A stretch of DNA of 64,000 nucleotides, taken from positions 1 to 64,000 of the forward strand of contig NZ_FMBW01000091.1 of NCBI RefSeq assembly GCF_900091725.1. The letters are read 5' to 3'. The translations under genes and the position numbers were made by a program. The notes below the pieces were generated by a model. That model saw only the letters and a program-made list of their open reading frames with translations. It ran no database searches and was not told where the DNA came from. Numbering within the stretch: position 1 is the stretch's first letter; the number at the start of each line of letters is the position of its first letter. Shown in pieces: positions 41,874 to 51,212 of this stretch. The DNA comes from Streptomyces sp. DvalAA-43 (lineage in GTDB: Bacteria; Actinomycetota; Actinomycetes; Streptomycetales; Streptomycetaceae).

Positions 41874-42947
41874 TCAGGCGAAGATCACGCAGGAGGCGGC
41901 CGGGACCTCCAGCGCACCCGCGCGACGCGGGATGCCGGTCACCGGGTCGACGTCGAACCAGCTGACGTCGCCGGAGCGCTCATTGGCCGCGTACAGCCGG
42001 CGTCCGGCGGGGTCGAGGGCGAGGTCGCGCGGCCAGCGCCCGCCGCAGTCCACGGTCGTGACCAGGGTCGCCTGCTCGCCGGTCGCGTCGAGCGCCAGAA
42101 CCGAGATGCTGTCGTCGCCCCGGTTGGCGGTCCAGAGGAACCGCCCGTCGTGCGAGACGACGATCTCCGAGGGGTAGGTCGCCGTGTTCTCACCGTCCGC
42201 CGCCGGTTCCACGGGCAGCACGAGCGTCTCCCCGACCGGCTCCAGGACGCCCGCGGCGGCGTTCCACCTGCATACGGTGACGGTCGGTTCGAGCTCGTTC
42301 AGGACGTAGGCGTGGCCGCCCGCGGGGTGGAAGGCCAGATGGCGCGGGCCGGCGCCCGGCCGCAGGGCCGTCTCGCCGTGCAGCCGCAGCGTGCCGGTCG
42401 TGGTGTCGAGCGCGCAGATCCGTACGGAGTCGGTCCCGAGGTCCACACTGAGTACCCAGTTCCCCGACGGGTCGGGCAGCACCTGGTGGGCGTGCGGGGA
42501 CCGCTGCCGGTCGGTGTTCGGGCCGCTGCCCTCGTGCCGGAGCACGGAGGCGACCGGGCCTGGGGAGCCGTCCGCCCGGACGGGAAGGGCGCTGACGCTG
42601 CCCGAGCCGTAGTTGGCGGTGAGCAGATGGCCGCCCGCGAGCGCGAGATGGGTGGGGCCGGCGCCGTCCACCGGACTGATCTCGCCGATGAGCCGCGGCT
42701 CGTCGCCGGTGATGTCCAGGGCGGCCGCCGCACCGTCCTCGGTCTCGCTGACCGCGTAGAGCGCGCCGCCGCCCGGCCCCGGTCCATGGCCCAGGGCGAG
42801 ATACGAGGGATCGGGGACCGTGTCCGTGGCGCCGAGGGCGGTCAGTGCCCCGGTCTCCCGGTCCACGGCGGCGACGGTGATTCCCCGCCCGCCCGCCGAG
42901 GTGAACGACCCGATGAATGCCCGTACCGCGCCGTCGTCGCTGCTCAC
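41874..42947 (-). CDS. Lactonase family protein (6-phosphogluconolactonase-like propeller)
   Basis: A 357-aa seven-bladed beta-propeller of the YbhE/Pgl lactonase family (GGRGITVAAVDRETGALTALG; THLALAGGHLLTANYGSGSVS; RSPHAHQVLPDPSGNWVLSVDLG; GPRHLAFHPAGGHAYVLNEL; YPSEIVVSHDGRFLWTANRG). Such proteins hydrolyse 6-phosphogluconolactone or other sugar lactones. GTG at 42947 with GAGGGG 7 nt upstream. No signal peptide. Confidence 0.86.
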   Translation of the reverse strand: MSSDDGAVRAFIGSFTSAGGRGITVAAVDRETGALTALGATDTVPDPSYLALGHGPGPGGGALYAVSETEDGAAAALDITGDEPRLIGEISPVDGAGPTHLALAGGHLLTANYGSGSVSALPVRADGSPGPVASVLRHEGSGPNTDRQRSPHAHQVLPDPSGNWVLSVDLGTDSVRICALDTTTGTLRLHGETALRPGAGPRHLAFHPAGGHAYVLNELEPTVTVCRWNAAAGVLEPVGETLVLPVEPAADGENTATYPSEIVVSHDGRFLWTANRGDDSISVLALDATGEQATLVTTVDCGGRWPRDLALDPAGRRLYAANERSGDVSWFDVDPVTGIPRRAGALEVPAASCVIFA

Positions 42948-43074
42948 CGCATTGCCCCTCTCCGCCGACTGATCACGACGGCTCGTACCGCCGTGATCTT
43001 CCGGGGCGACGGTAGCAGTCACCCGTCAGGTCCAGACCAGTGCCTCGGCCGCCGGGCCCGCCCGCGCGGGCGCC

Positions 43075-44580
43075 TCACGCGGTGATCAGCGGGGCACGCG
43101 GATCGCTGTGCAGTGGTGCGGCGAGTTCGGCCAGCGCCCGCTCCAGGCCGTGCAGATGGGCGAGGGCCGGCTCGGCGGCGGCCGGGTGCGGCGGTACGCC
43201 CGCCACGCCCGCCCGGTGCCGTGGGTCGGGGGCCGTCAGGGCCTCCACGGATGCCTCGACCCGCCAGCAGGCGGCGGCGAGGCGGGCGTCGTGGGACGCC
43301 TCCGGGTCCGCCGCGACGGAGGCCAGTCCGCGCACCTCGCGCGCACAGGCGTCCAGGAGGGCGAGCACCTGACCGGCGCGGGCCCTGCGGGCGCGCAGCG
43401 GGCTGAGCGGGTGGACCAGCGGGGCCAGGGACATCCGCACCCGGCCGAGCAGCGCCTCCAGCTCGGCGATCCGGGGTGCGGGGTCGGCGGTCGGCGAACC
43501 CGAGAGCCGTGCGGCGGCTTCCGCGGTGCAGGCGTGCACACAGCGCAGGGCCCGCTGGATCCAGGCGTCGGTCGTGGCGTGCGTGGTGACCGGCAGCACC
43601 AGCAGCACCGCGAGCATCGCGCCGAGCGCGCCCGCGCCGGTCTCCGTCAGCCGCAGCACGAGCAGGGCCGGGTCCAGCACCCCGAGCAGTCCGTAGAGCG
43701 CCCCGGCCATCACCGTCACCGAGAACACCATCCAGGTGTAGGAGACCGCGGCGGTGTAGAAGATCCCGAAGACTCCGGCCGCGACCACGACCGCGGTGGG
43801 CACGGGCGCTCCGTGCAGCGGGACGACGACGGCCAGGCCGACAGGGACGCCGACCAGTGTCCCCAGGACTCTGCGGAAGCCGCGCACCAGCGTCTCGCCG
43901 CGTGAGGCGGTGTTCACGAAGACCCACCAGGTGGCGCCCACGGCCCAGTACCAGCGCTCCTCGGAGAGGACGAGCCCCGCCGTCAGCGCGAGGGCCCCGG
44001 CCGCGGTCGCCTGGATCGCCTGGCGCGTGGTGGCCCGGCCCAGCCCCGTGCCGGTCACGGGGGCGGGTACGACGGCGGCGGGCTGCCGCCGCTCGTAGCA
44101 CCACAGCCCGAAGCGGACGGCCGACGAGACGAGCAGGGAGAGGGCGACGGCCGAGTACAGCTCGGGCAGCCGGCCGGGCAGGGTGTGCAGGAACTGTGTG
44201 GTGAAGAACGCCATGAACGCGAACACGCCGAGCGAGTGGCCGCGCGGCCCCCATCGCCGGGCGTACACACCCGCGCCGACGACGGCGAGAAAGGCCGCGT
44301 CCCGGGCCACCGGGTGGTCGTGCAGCACGGCGGCGAGGGCGAGCACGGGGAAGCCGACGACAGGCAGCAGCGCCGTGGTGATCGCCTGGCCGCGCACCGT
44401 GGTGTCCAGCACCGTGAACAGGGCCAGCAGCGCGGCGAGGCCACCGGTGACGGCCGCGACCAGGGAGTGGCCGACCAGGCCGCACACCGCGACGGCCAGT
44501 CCGATGCCGAGGACGGCCCGGATCCCGCTGCGCAGTCTCATCCGGCCCGGATCCGGGGCGACGAACATCCTCTTCAGCAC
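43075..44580 (-). CDS. FUSC-family membrane transporter
   Basis: A 501-aa membrane protein. Two blocks of about five to six transmembrane helices (about 15-150 and 195-345) are each followed by a soluble part, as in fusaric acid/aromatic acid exporters of the FUSC/YccS type. The second block contains RWYWAVGATWWVFVNTASRGETLVRGFRRVLGTLVGVPVG, a family hallmark. Probably exports aromatic or amphipathic acids. GTG at 44580 with AGGAG 7 nt upstream; other GTG/ATG starts nearby are possible. Confidence 0.83.
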   Translation of the reverse strand: MLKRMFVAPDPGRMRLRSGIRAVLGIGLAVAVCGLVGHSLVAAVTGGLAALLALFTVLDTTVRGQAITTALLPVVGFPVLALAAVLHDHPVARDAAFLAVVGAGVYARRWGPRGHSLGVFAFMAFFTTQFLHTLPGRLPELYSAVALSLLVSSAVRFGLWCYERRQPAAVVPAPVTGTGLGRATTRQAIQATAAGALALTAGLVLSEERWYWAVGATWWVFVNTASRGETLVRGFRRVLGTLVGVPVGLAVVVPLHGAPVPTAVVVAAGVFGIFYTAAVSYTWMVFSVTVMAGALYGLLGVLDPALLVLRLTETGAGALGAMLAVLLVLPVTTHATTDAWIQRALRCVHACTAEAAARLSGSPTADPAPRIAELEALLGRVRMSLAPLVHPLSPLRARRARAGQVLALLDACAREVRGLASVAADPEASHDARLAAACWRVEASVEALTAPDPRHRAGVAGVPPHPAAAEPALAHLHGLERALAELAAPLHSDPRAPLITA

Positions 44581-44624
44581 CAACACGCTCCTGCTTCCGC
44601 GCACCGGTCCTGTACACCGGCATG

Positions 44625-44653
44625 AAAAAGGCGCCGCGGAGATCCGCAGCGCC
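44625..44653 (-). terminator. Intrinsic terminator with U-tail
   Basis: On the minus strand a G/C-rich hairpin (GGCGC and GCGGA arms with one mismatch, tight loop) is followed at once by TTTTT. It ends transcription from the glycosyltransferase gene before the FUSC gene. It is the only clear hairpin-plus-U-tail terminator in the window. Confidence 0.75.
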
Positions 44654-44863
44654 ATCGACGGGTACATCACAACATCATCGCAGCCCATGGCTCAACCGGG
44701 GCGGACATCACTGGGCCATTGGCACAGTGATTACCGGACCGACTGCGCCATGAGTAAGCCAACGGACCGGCACCGCCCCGGACCCCGGCCGACGACCCTG
44801 CCGGCCCCGTCCCGCACGTCGAAGCGGCGGCCGGGGACGGCTCTCCGGTCCCGCGACGGCCCG

Positions 44864-46018
44864 CTACTCCTCGCCCGGCAGGGGCACCGGCACCTGCTCG
44901 ACGGGGGTCAGAAGCTCCGTCAGATGACGGGCCGACGCGTCCCAGGACCAGGCCTCCCGGACCCATTCCCGGCCCGCGGCGCCCATCGCGGCCCGGTCGG
45001 GGGCGAGGAGTATCCCGGTCAGCGCCCCGGCGACGGCCGCGGGGTCGGTGCCGTCCACGACCCGGCCGGTCCTGCCGTCGAGGACGGTGTCCGGGGCGCC
45101 GCCCGAATCGCCGACGACCACGGGCAGTCCGCTCGCCGCCGCCTCCAGGAACACGATCCCGAGCCCCTCCGCCTCCAGACCCGCGCGCCGGGTGCGGCAC
45201 GGCATCGCGAAGACGTCCGCCGCGGCGTAGTAGGGCGGCGTGTCGGCGTGCGAGACGCCGCCCGCGAAGTGAACGGCCCCCTCGGCGTGCCGCGCCGCCA
45301 GTCTGCGCAGCCGCGCCTCGTCGGGCCCCTGGCCGACCACCACCAGCACCGCGTCGGGCACCTTGCTCCGGATCAGTGGCAGAGCCCGGATGAGGGTGTC
45401 CTGGCCCTTGCGGGGGACGAGCCTGGCCACGCACAGGATGACGCGCTTGCCGTGCAGCGCGAGGCCGGTGAGCGGGTCGGACCCGGCACCGGTGCGGGGC
45501 CGGTACACCTCGGCGTCGACCCCGGGGACCAGCCGGCTCATCCGCGCACGCGGGCCGAGAGCGGGCTCGATCCGGGCGCGGGTGTACTGCCCCAGATAGG
45601 TCACCACGTCGACGCCGCTGCCTATCCGGCGCATGAGCCCGCGTGCGCCGGGTGTCCTCGCCCACCAGATCTCATGGCCGTGGGTGGTCGCCACGATGCG
45701 TCGTACGCCGCCGCGCCGCAGGGCCGGTGCCATCAGGGCCAGCGGGGCGGCGGCGCCGAACCAGACCCGGTCGCAGCCGTGGGCCCCGGCGATCTCGACG
45801 GCCCTGCGGGTCACCCGGCCGGTCGGCAGCAGCATGCGGCTCGGGTCCCGTACGACGGGGAACGGGAGGCTCGCGTCGTAGGCGGTGTCACCGGGCTCGT
45901 GCGAGGTGTAGACGACCACGTCGTCGTCCGGGACCCGGGTGGCCATCGCGTGCACGAACGTCTCGATGCCGCCCTGACGCGGCGGGAAGTCATTGGTGAT
46001 GACAAGGGTGGAGCCCAT
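44864..46018 (-). CDS. GT4 glycosyltransferase, PimB-like mannosyltransferase
   Basis: A 384-aa retaining glycosyltransferase with the GT-B fold. VITNDFPPRQGGIETFVHAMA opens the acceptor domain; the donor domain has V-A-R-L-V-P-R-K-G-Q-D and the E-X7-E motif in E-G-L-G-I-V-F-L-E. It resembles GDP-mannose-dependent phosphatidylinositol monomannoside mannosyltransferases of actinobacteria, so a role in cell-envelope phosphatidylinositol mannosides is plausible. ATG at 46018; GAAGGA lies about 12 nt upstream. Confidence 0.83.
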   Translation of the reverse strand: MGSTLVITNDFPPRQGGIETFVHAMATRVPDDDVVVYTSHEPGDTAYDASLPFPVVRDPSRMLLPTGRVTRRAVEIAGAHGCDRVWFGAAAPLALMAPALRRGGVRRIVATTHGHEIWWARTPGARGLMRRIGSGVDVVTYLGQYTRARIEPALGPRARMSRLVPGVDAEVYRPRTGAGSDPLTGLALHGKRVILCVARLVPRKGQDTLIRALPLIRSKVPDAVLVVVGQGPDEARLRRLAARHAEGAVHFAGGVSHADTPPYYAAADVFAMPCRTRRAGLEAEGLGIVFLEAAASGLPVVVGDSGGAPDTVLDGRTGRVVDGTDPAAVAGALTGILLAPDRAAMGAAGREWVREAWSWDASARHLTELLTPVEQVPVPLPGEE

Positions 46019-46252
46019 GGAATTCTCGGTTCCTTCGGTTGGTCGTAATCGGTCGGACCGCGAGGAGGGGGCGGCCCGATGCCCGGTCGCGGGCACTGCG
46101 GCTCACCGCGCGGGCCTCCGTGGCCCGGTCGGTGCCGGTTTCGTACGTGTCGGAGACGTGCCGCTGCTGCCGCTTCCGGGCGTGCGGGAGCGGATGGCGG
46201 GTGCGGACGCGGTGTTATGCGGGTGACGGGGCCGGGCCGGGGTCCTTCGCCT

Positions 46253-46272
46253 GGATCAGCACGGCGTGATCC
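46253..46272 (-). terminator. Hairpin after the response-regulator operon
   Basis: GGATCA-N8-TGATCC is a perfect 6-bp dyad 12 bp past the response-regulator stop. Weak for this genome, but suitably placed. Confidence 0.4.
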
Positions 46273-46284
46273 GAATGGACAGCC

Positions 46285-46956
46285 TCAGTAGCCGGCCGGG
46301 CGCACCAGACCGGTCTCGTAGGCGTGGACCGCCGCCTGGGTGCGGTCGCGAAGCCCCAACTTGGAGAGGATCCGTCCGACATGGGACTTCACGGTCTGCT
46401 CGGCCACCACGAGGCGCGCGGCGATCTCGGTGTTGGACAGGCCCTGTGCGATCAGGGCCAACACCTCGGTCTCACGCTCCGTCAGATCACCGGTGCGGTC
46501 CTTGAGCGCGGCGCGCGGACCGGCGCTCACCCGGGCGAACTCGGCGATCAGCCGCTTGGTGATGTTCGGGGCGAGCAGGGCCTCGCCTTCCGCCACCACC
46601 CTTACCGCATGGGCGAGTTCGTCGGCCGAGGCGTCCTTCAGAAGGAATCCGGACGCGCCCGCGCGCAGCGCCTCGTAGACGTACTCGTCGAGATCGAAGG
46701 TGGTCAGGACGAGGACCTTGACGGTGGAGCCGTCGGCCTCGGTGACGGCGCGGGTCGCCTCGATGCCGCCGACCCGGGGCATGCGGATGTCCATCAGGAC
46801 GACGTCCGGGGCGAGTTCGGCCACCTTCTCGATGGCGTCGGCGCCGTCCACCGCCTGGCCGACGACCTCGATGTCGGGTTCGGCGTTCAGCAGCACCGTG
46901 AGGCCCTGGCGGACCATCATCTGGTCGTCGGCGATCAGTACGCGGATGGCCGTCAT
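46285..46956 (-). CDS. NarL/FixJ-family response regulator
   Basis: A 223-aa two-component regulator. Receiver domain (1-120) with acidic pocket D-D (10-11), phosphoacceptor D56 in V-V-L-M-D-I-R-M-P, Thr in V-L-V-L-T-T-F and Lys in F-L-L-K-D-A. LuxR-type HTH at the C-terminus (LTERETEVLALIAQGLSNTEIAARLVVAEQTVKSHVGRIL). It overlaps the histidine kinase gene by 4 bp (ATGA), so they are cognate partners. Confidence 0.93.
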   Translation of the reverse strand: MTAIRVLIADDQMMVRQGLTVLLNAEPDIEVVGQAVDGADAIEKVAELAPDVVLMDIRMPRVGGIEATRAVTEADGSTVKVLVLTTFDLDEYVYEALRAGASGFLLKDASADELAHAVRVVAEGEALLAPNITKRLIAEFARVSAGPRAALKDRTGDLTERETEVLALIAQGLSNTEIAARLVVAEQTVKSHVGRILSKLGLRDRTQAAVHAYETGLVRPAGY

Positions 46957-48302
46957 CGGGTGTCCTCGGCAGGGTCGGTGGGCACGGCGGGACCGGTGGG
47001 CTCGGCGGGGGGCAGTGCGGGCAGTGTCGCGGTGACTTCGTACCCGCCGTCGGGGGTCGCTCCGGTGGCGAGTTCACCGCCCAGCATCGCGGTGCGCTCA
47101 CGCATGCCGAGCAGGCCGTGGCCGATACCCGAGGTGGGCGGAGCGGCCCGGTCCGGTGCGGTGTTGGTGATCCTGACCGTGACCCCGGAACCCTGGTGGC
47201 GGATCTCCACCCGCACCCGTGCGCCCGGCGCGTGGCGCATCGCGTTGCTGAGCGCCTCCTGAACGATGCGGAACGCCGACAGCTCGACGCCGGGCGACAG
47301 CGGGTGCGGCTCCCCGGTGGTCTCGGCGGTGACCGTGAGCCCGGCGCCGCGTGCGTTGTCGATCAGCTCGTCCAGCCGTTCCAGGGTGGGCTGCGGGGCG
47401 TGCCGCGCGGCGTGCGGGAGGGGGTCCTCGGAGCGCAGTACGCCGAGCACCCGGCGCAGTTCGGTGAGCGCGTCGACCGCGTTCCTGCGGATGCCCTCGA
47501 CGTTCTCCCTCAGCTCGTCGGACGGGTTCTCGACCAGGTGCGGAACGACCTGCGCCTGGATGGAGACGACCGACATGTGATGGGCGACCACGTCGTGCAG
47601 CTCGCGTGCGATGCGGTTGCGCTCCTCCAACAGGGTGCGCCTGGAACGCTCTTCGGCGGTGAGTTCCTCCTGCACGACCAGCTGCGTACGGGCGGCCATC
47701 AGACCGCGCAGCGCGACACCCATCGCCACCGTGATGGCGAGCGCCGCGATGGCGAGGCGGATGTCATGGGCGCTCTGCAAGGGGTTTCTCGCTCCGCAGA
47801 CGAGCCCGGCCAGCACGGTGATCACCAGGGTCTCGACGGCGATCCGGGGACGCACCCGCAGCGCGAGCAGGTACAGCACCCCGGCCTGCATGGCGATCCC
47901 GACCCCGCTCCAGGGGAACGCGCCGCTCCACGGAATCCGCATCCCCGAAGCGGCGTTCACGGCGAACGGGGCGACCATCACCATGACGAGCATGGTCGCC
48001 CACCAGGCCTGGACCGGGCGGTACAGGGCGACGACGATCGCCGCCGACTGGGCCCCGGCGAACAGGATGCCGAGCTGTATGCCCATCCCGAAGTCGAAGG
48101 CGTACTGGTTGGCGCCGCCGATGAGCAGTCCCACCGCCAGCATCACCAGCGGCACCATGATCACCGGCCGCCAGTCGAGCCAACGCGGACGCCCGGCCTG
48201 TCCGTTCGGGTCGGCCTCCCACGTCACGAGGTCCCCGCGCAGGATGCGGGGCCAAGCCCGCAGCACCTGTGCCGAACGCTTCACCATGTCCCCCCGGTTC
48301 AC
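46953..48302 (-). CDS. Membrane sensor histidine kinase (NarL-type partner)
   Basis: A 449-aa sensor kinase. About six transmembrane helices (50-210) without a large external loop suggest membrane-embedded sensing. The HisKA_3 dimerisation motif is R-N-R-I-A-R-E-L-H-D-V-V-A-H-H-M-S-V with the phosphorylated His; the HATPase region shows I-V-Q-E-A-L-S-N-A-M-R-H and G-I-G-H-G-L-L-G-M-R-E-R. GTG at 48302 has AAGG overlapping the acyltransferase stop (gap 10 nt); an ATG at 48287 is the alternative. Third gene of a four-gene operon. Confidence 0.9.
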   Translation of the reverse strand: MNRGDMVKRSAQVLRAWPRILRGDLVTWEADPNGQAGRPRWLDWRPVIMVPLVMLAVGLLIGGANQYAFDFGMGIQLGILFAGAQSAAIVVALYRPVQAWWATMLVMVMVAPFAVNAASGMRIPWSGAFPWSGVGIAMQAGVLYLLALRVRPRIAVETLVITVLAGLVCGARNPLQSAHDIRLAIAALAITVAMGVALRGLMAARTQLVVQEELTAEERSRRTLLEERNRIARELHDVVAHHMSVVSIQAQVVPHLVENPSDELRENVEGIRRNAVDALTELRRVLGVLRSEDPLPHAARHAPQPTLERLDELIDNARGAGLTVTAETTGEPHPLSPGVELSAFRIVQEALSNAMRHAPGARVRVEIRHQGSGVTVRITNTAPDRAAPPTSGIGHGLLGMRERTAMLGGELATGATPDGGYEVTATLPALPPAEPTGPAVPTDPAEDTR

Positions 48303-48312
48303 AACTCGCACC

Positions 48313-49476
48313 TTAGACACGTCGCGCCGCCGCCGACCGGGCGGGGCGGCCCCCGCGGACGATCCGGCTCCCGTTCCGCGGCCGCCGCTGTTCGTGACCG
48401 CGGAAGGCCAGCCAGCAGATCAGCAGCGCCGCGGCGAACGCCGGCAGCCAGGCCAGCCGGGCGAGTACCCAGCCGGGTCCGTCGGGCACCGTGTGCAGGC
48501 CCGGCAGGGTCTCACCCGCCGTCAGACCGATCGCGGTGACCGCGATCATGGCCGTCTGGTGCCACAGGAAGACGGTCATCGCCGAGAGGTTCACCGTCGC
48601 CACCACGGCCCAGAGCGCGGGGCGCCGCAGCAGCCGACGCAGCGGACCGAGCAGCAGCAGCGCCGCCCCGCACTGGGCGAGGCCGAAGATGACCACGGCG
48701 AGGGTCGGCGGGTCGAGGTTGGAGATCTCGCCACCGGGCACCCCGACCATGGCGGCGGGGTACCCGGCCCACAGGACCAGTCCGGCGGTGGCCGCCGCTC
48801 CGCCGAGCAGCAGCGCCCAGCCGGTCCGGCGGCTCCGCAGTCCGCCCCGGGACCACGCCGCGCCCAGGCAGTACGGGACCAGCCAGCCGGCCACCACGTT
48901 GACCTCGGCGAATCCGCCGGGCTCGGCCAGGCCGAACCGGTAGACGTCGACGAGCAGCACGACGGCGAACGGCCACAGCGGATGCAGCCTCGCCACCAGC
49001 GGGGTCGCCGCCGTCAGCGCCGCGAAGACCACGATGAACCAGAGCGGGGACCAAACCAGTTTGCCCAGTGCGCGCACGGTGTCCTCGTCCACCCCGGAGG
49101 CGAGCATCACGCACGCCGCCACCGCCCACACGGCCAGGACCACCGCCATCGGGCGCAGCAGCCGGCTCATCCGGGCACCGAGCCACCGGCCGTAGCTCTC
49201 GCCCCGGGCGCGGGCCGCGGCATGGCTCCTCGCCCCGACCAGTCCGCCGACCAGGAAGAAGACGGCGAGGGTCTGGAGCAGCCAGGAGACCGGGGTGAGT
49301 CCCGGCAGGTAGTGGAGCGGGCTCGCTCCGTGCAGGGTGCCGCTGTCGACGACCAGGGCGGTCACCAGCCAATGGCCGAGGACGACACCGAGGATGGCGA
49401 GGGCGCGCAGTGCGTCGACGGCACGGTCGCGGTCGGCGGGGGTGGCGGATTCGATCCGCCGGGCGAAGTCACGCAT
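48313..49476 (-). CDS. Membrane acyltransferase (acyltransferase 3 family)
   Basis: A 387-aa integral membrane protein with about ten helices. The N-terminal RDRAVDALRALAILGVVLGHWLV carries the R and H typical of acyltransferase 3/OafA-type enzymes, which acylate sugars or other surface molecules from the cytoplasmic side. The last 20 residues are Arg-rich. It overlaps the preceding hydrolase gene by 8 bp and is followed by the histidine kinase after 10 bp, implying co-expression. Acceptor unknown. Confidence 0.86.
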   Translation of the reverse strand: MRDFARRIESATPADRDRAVDALRALAILGVVLGHWLVTALVVDSGTLHGASPLHYLPGLTPVSWLLQTLAVFFLVGGLVGARSHAAARARGESYGRWLGARMSRLLRPMAVVLAVWAVAACVMLASGVDEDTVRALGKLVWSPLWFIVVFAALTAATPLVARLHPLWPFAVVLLVDVYRFGLAEPGGFAEVNVVAGWLVPYCLGAAWSRGGLRSRRTGWALLLGGAAATAGLVLWAGYPAAMVGVPGGEISNLDPPTLAVVIFGLAQCGAALLLLGPLRRLLRRPALWAVVATVNLSAMTVFLWHQTAMIAVTAIGLTAGETLPGLHTVPDGPGWVLARLAWLPAFAAALLICWLAFRGHEQRRPRNGSRIVRGGRPARSAAARRV

Positions 49477-50446
49477 GGTGCTCTCCCGGGGTCTCCGCGG
49501 ATCCGGCCGCGCCGGCCACGATCCGCGCGATGTTCCTCAGCGGTACGGAACCGGTCTTCAGGTAGTCGCTGTGGCCGCCGGAGCCTGCCGCGAAGATCTC
49601 GGCGCCGAAGGCGGGCGAGACCGGGTCCGTTCCGAATCCGATGTCCACGAAGGGAAGTTGTAGTTCGATGTGCGGTACGTCCGCGATCCAGTCGTCGGCG
49701 GCGCGGCCCGCCCAGACGGTGGCCGGGGTGTGCAGGGCGGCGGCGTTCCGGTAGCCGGTGCCCGGACTCCCGTACAGGACGATGTTCGCGACCGGCAGTC
49801 CGTGCGCGGCCCGCGCGCAGACGACGGAGCCGTAGGAGTGGCAGAGCAGGGTGGTGCGCGCCTCGGGCCGCATGCGGTTCAACTCCTTCATGAATCGCGC
49901 CAGTTCGGGTGCTGCCTCGGCGGCGCGCCCGGAGGTGACCGAGGTCGGGCTCACCGTCGTCGGTGTCCGGTACCCGAGCCAGGCGACCACGGCCGACCGC
50001 TCGCCCAGTTCCTCGCTCAGGGCGAGCGAGCCGTTACGCAGCCGCCAGTAGTGATCGATGCCGATGCCCGCGCCGGGGACCAGCACGGCGATCCGTTCCG
50101 CGCGCGAGAGATCGCCGAAGATCTCGACGCCGCGGCCGCCGTCCCGGCCGTCGAAGGCGAGGAACCGGCGGGCGGGGTCGGCCATCTCGTGCAGCGCGGC
50201 GGCCCGCTTGCGGTCGCCGTGGCGGGCCGCCGTCCGTTCGGCCGCGCCGATGTCGGCCCGTGTCGCGGCGTACCGCTCGGCGAGGGCCTCGGGTGCCGCG
50301 GTACGCAGCGGGCCCCGGACGGCAGGAGCGGGTGCAGGTACGGCCGTGGGACCCGCCGCGCCCGAGACCGGCACGGCCACCGAGGCGGCCACCAGCGCGG
50401 CGAGCAGGCCGCGGCGCAGGCGGGAACTGCGCGGATGGGACGGCAT
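49469..50446 (-). CDS. Secreted DUF1023-type alpha/beta hydrolase
   Basis: A 325-aa exported hydrolase. Signal peptide SSRLRRGLLAALVAASVAVPVSGAA. The alpha/beta-hydrolase core has I-A-V-L-V-P-G-A-G-I-G-I-D-H-Y, A-W-L-G-Y-R-T-P and the nucleophile elbow L-C-H-S-Y-G-S-V, typical of the DUF1023 family; Asp in F-G-T-D-P-V and His in S-G-G-H-S-D-Y complete a triad. ATG at 50446 has AGGA about 10 nt upstream. First gene of the operon with acyltransferase, kinase and regulator. Confidence 0.84.
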   Translation of the reverse strand: MPSHPRSSRLRRGLLAALVAASVAVPVSGAAGPTAVPAPAPAVRGPLRTAAPEALAERYAATRADIGAAERTAARHGDRKRAAALHEMADPARRFLAFDGRDGGRGVEIFGDLSRAERIAVLVPGAGIGIDHYWRLRNGSLALSEELGERSAVVAWLGYRTPTTVSPTSVTSGRAAEAAPELARFMKELNRMRPEARTTLLCHSYGSVVCARAAHGLPVANIVLYGSPGTGYRNAAALHTPATVWAGRAADDWIADVPHIELQLPFVDIGFGTDPVSPAFGAEIFAAGSGGHSDYLKTGSVPLRNIARIVAGAAGSAETPGEHHA

Positions 50447-50713
50447 GACGGGGTGTTCCTTCCGTACCTGACGGCTGGGGGCGTCGACACTTGGGTCTTC
50501 GGCGCTTGGGTGCTTCGGCGCTTCGGTACAGAAGCTATGGACGGGGCTCCGTAGTCGGCGTCCCACCGGGGTGTGAACCTTCTCCGTAGCTCTCAGGGAC
50601 TACAGGTATGACACGCGGTCAGGGCCGGGGCCGAATCGTCCAGGCCGGGCCCGGAGTGGGCCGTTGGTACAGTCACAGCCCGGATCGTCGTACCAGGAAG
50701 AGGCCAGCGGACC

Positions 50714-51199
50714 ATGGCGGTGGACGCCCTCGACACCCGTATCCTCCGGCTGCTGATCGAGCAGCCGCGTACCAGCGTCCGTGAGTACGCGCGCATCCTC
50801 TCCATCGCCCGGGGCACGCTCCAGGCCCGCATCGACCGGCTGGAGCGGGACGGTGTCATCACCGGTACCGGTCCCGTCCTGTCCGCCGCGGCGCTGGGCC
50901 ACCCGGTGCTGGCCTTCGTCCATCTCGAAGTGACCCAGGGGCATCTCGACGAGGTCGGCGAGGCGCTCGCCGCCGTGCCGGAGATCGTCGAGGCCTTCTC
51001 GACCACGGGCGGCGGGGATCTGCTGGCGCGGGTGGTGGCCCGCGACAACGGGCATCTGGAGGATGTGATCCAGCGGCTGATCCAGCTGCCCGGAGTGGTC
51101 AGGACACGTACCGAGGTGGCGCTGCGGGAACGGGTGCCGCACCGGCTGCTGCCGCTGGTCGAATCGGTGGGCCGGACGGCGGCGGGCCACCGGAAGTGA
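50714..51199 (+). CDS. Lrp/AsnC-family regulator
   Basis: A 161-aa regulator. HTH domain at 1-60 (LDTRILRLLIEQPRTSVREYARILSIARGTLQARIDRLERDGVI) and ligand-binding RAM domain (FVHLEVTQGHLDEVGEALAAVPEIVEAFSTTGGGDLLARVVARD). Lrp proteins bind amino acids or related small molecules. ATG at 50714 with AGAGG 10 nt upstream. Followed after 13 bp by a HAD phosphatase gene, possibly co-transcribed. Confidence 0.9.
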   Translation: MAVDALDTRILRLLIEQPRTSVREYARILSIARGTLQARIDRLERDGVITGTGPVLSAAALGHPVLAFVHLEVTQGHLDEVGEALAAVPEIVEAFSTTGGGDLLARVVARDNGHLEDVIQRLIQLPGVVRTRTEVALRERVPHRLLPLVESVGRTAAGHRK

Positions 51200-51212
51200 T
51201 CACGGGCTTGGC

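Noticed and set aside
44581..44863. Possible small gene between the FUSC and glycosyltransferase genes
   Set aside because: No frame with a start, ribosome site and coding-like codon use was found; only the intrinsic terminator is supported.
50487..50525. CTTCGGCGCTT direct repeats upstream of the DUF1023-type hydrolase
   Set aside because: Short and irregular; not distinguishable from chance in GC-rich sequence.
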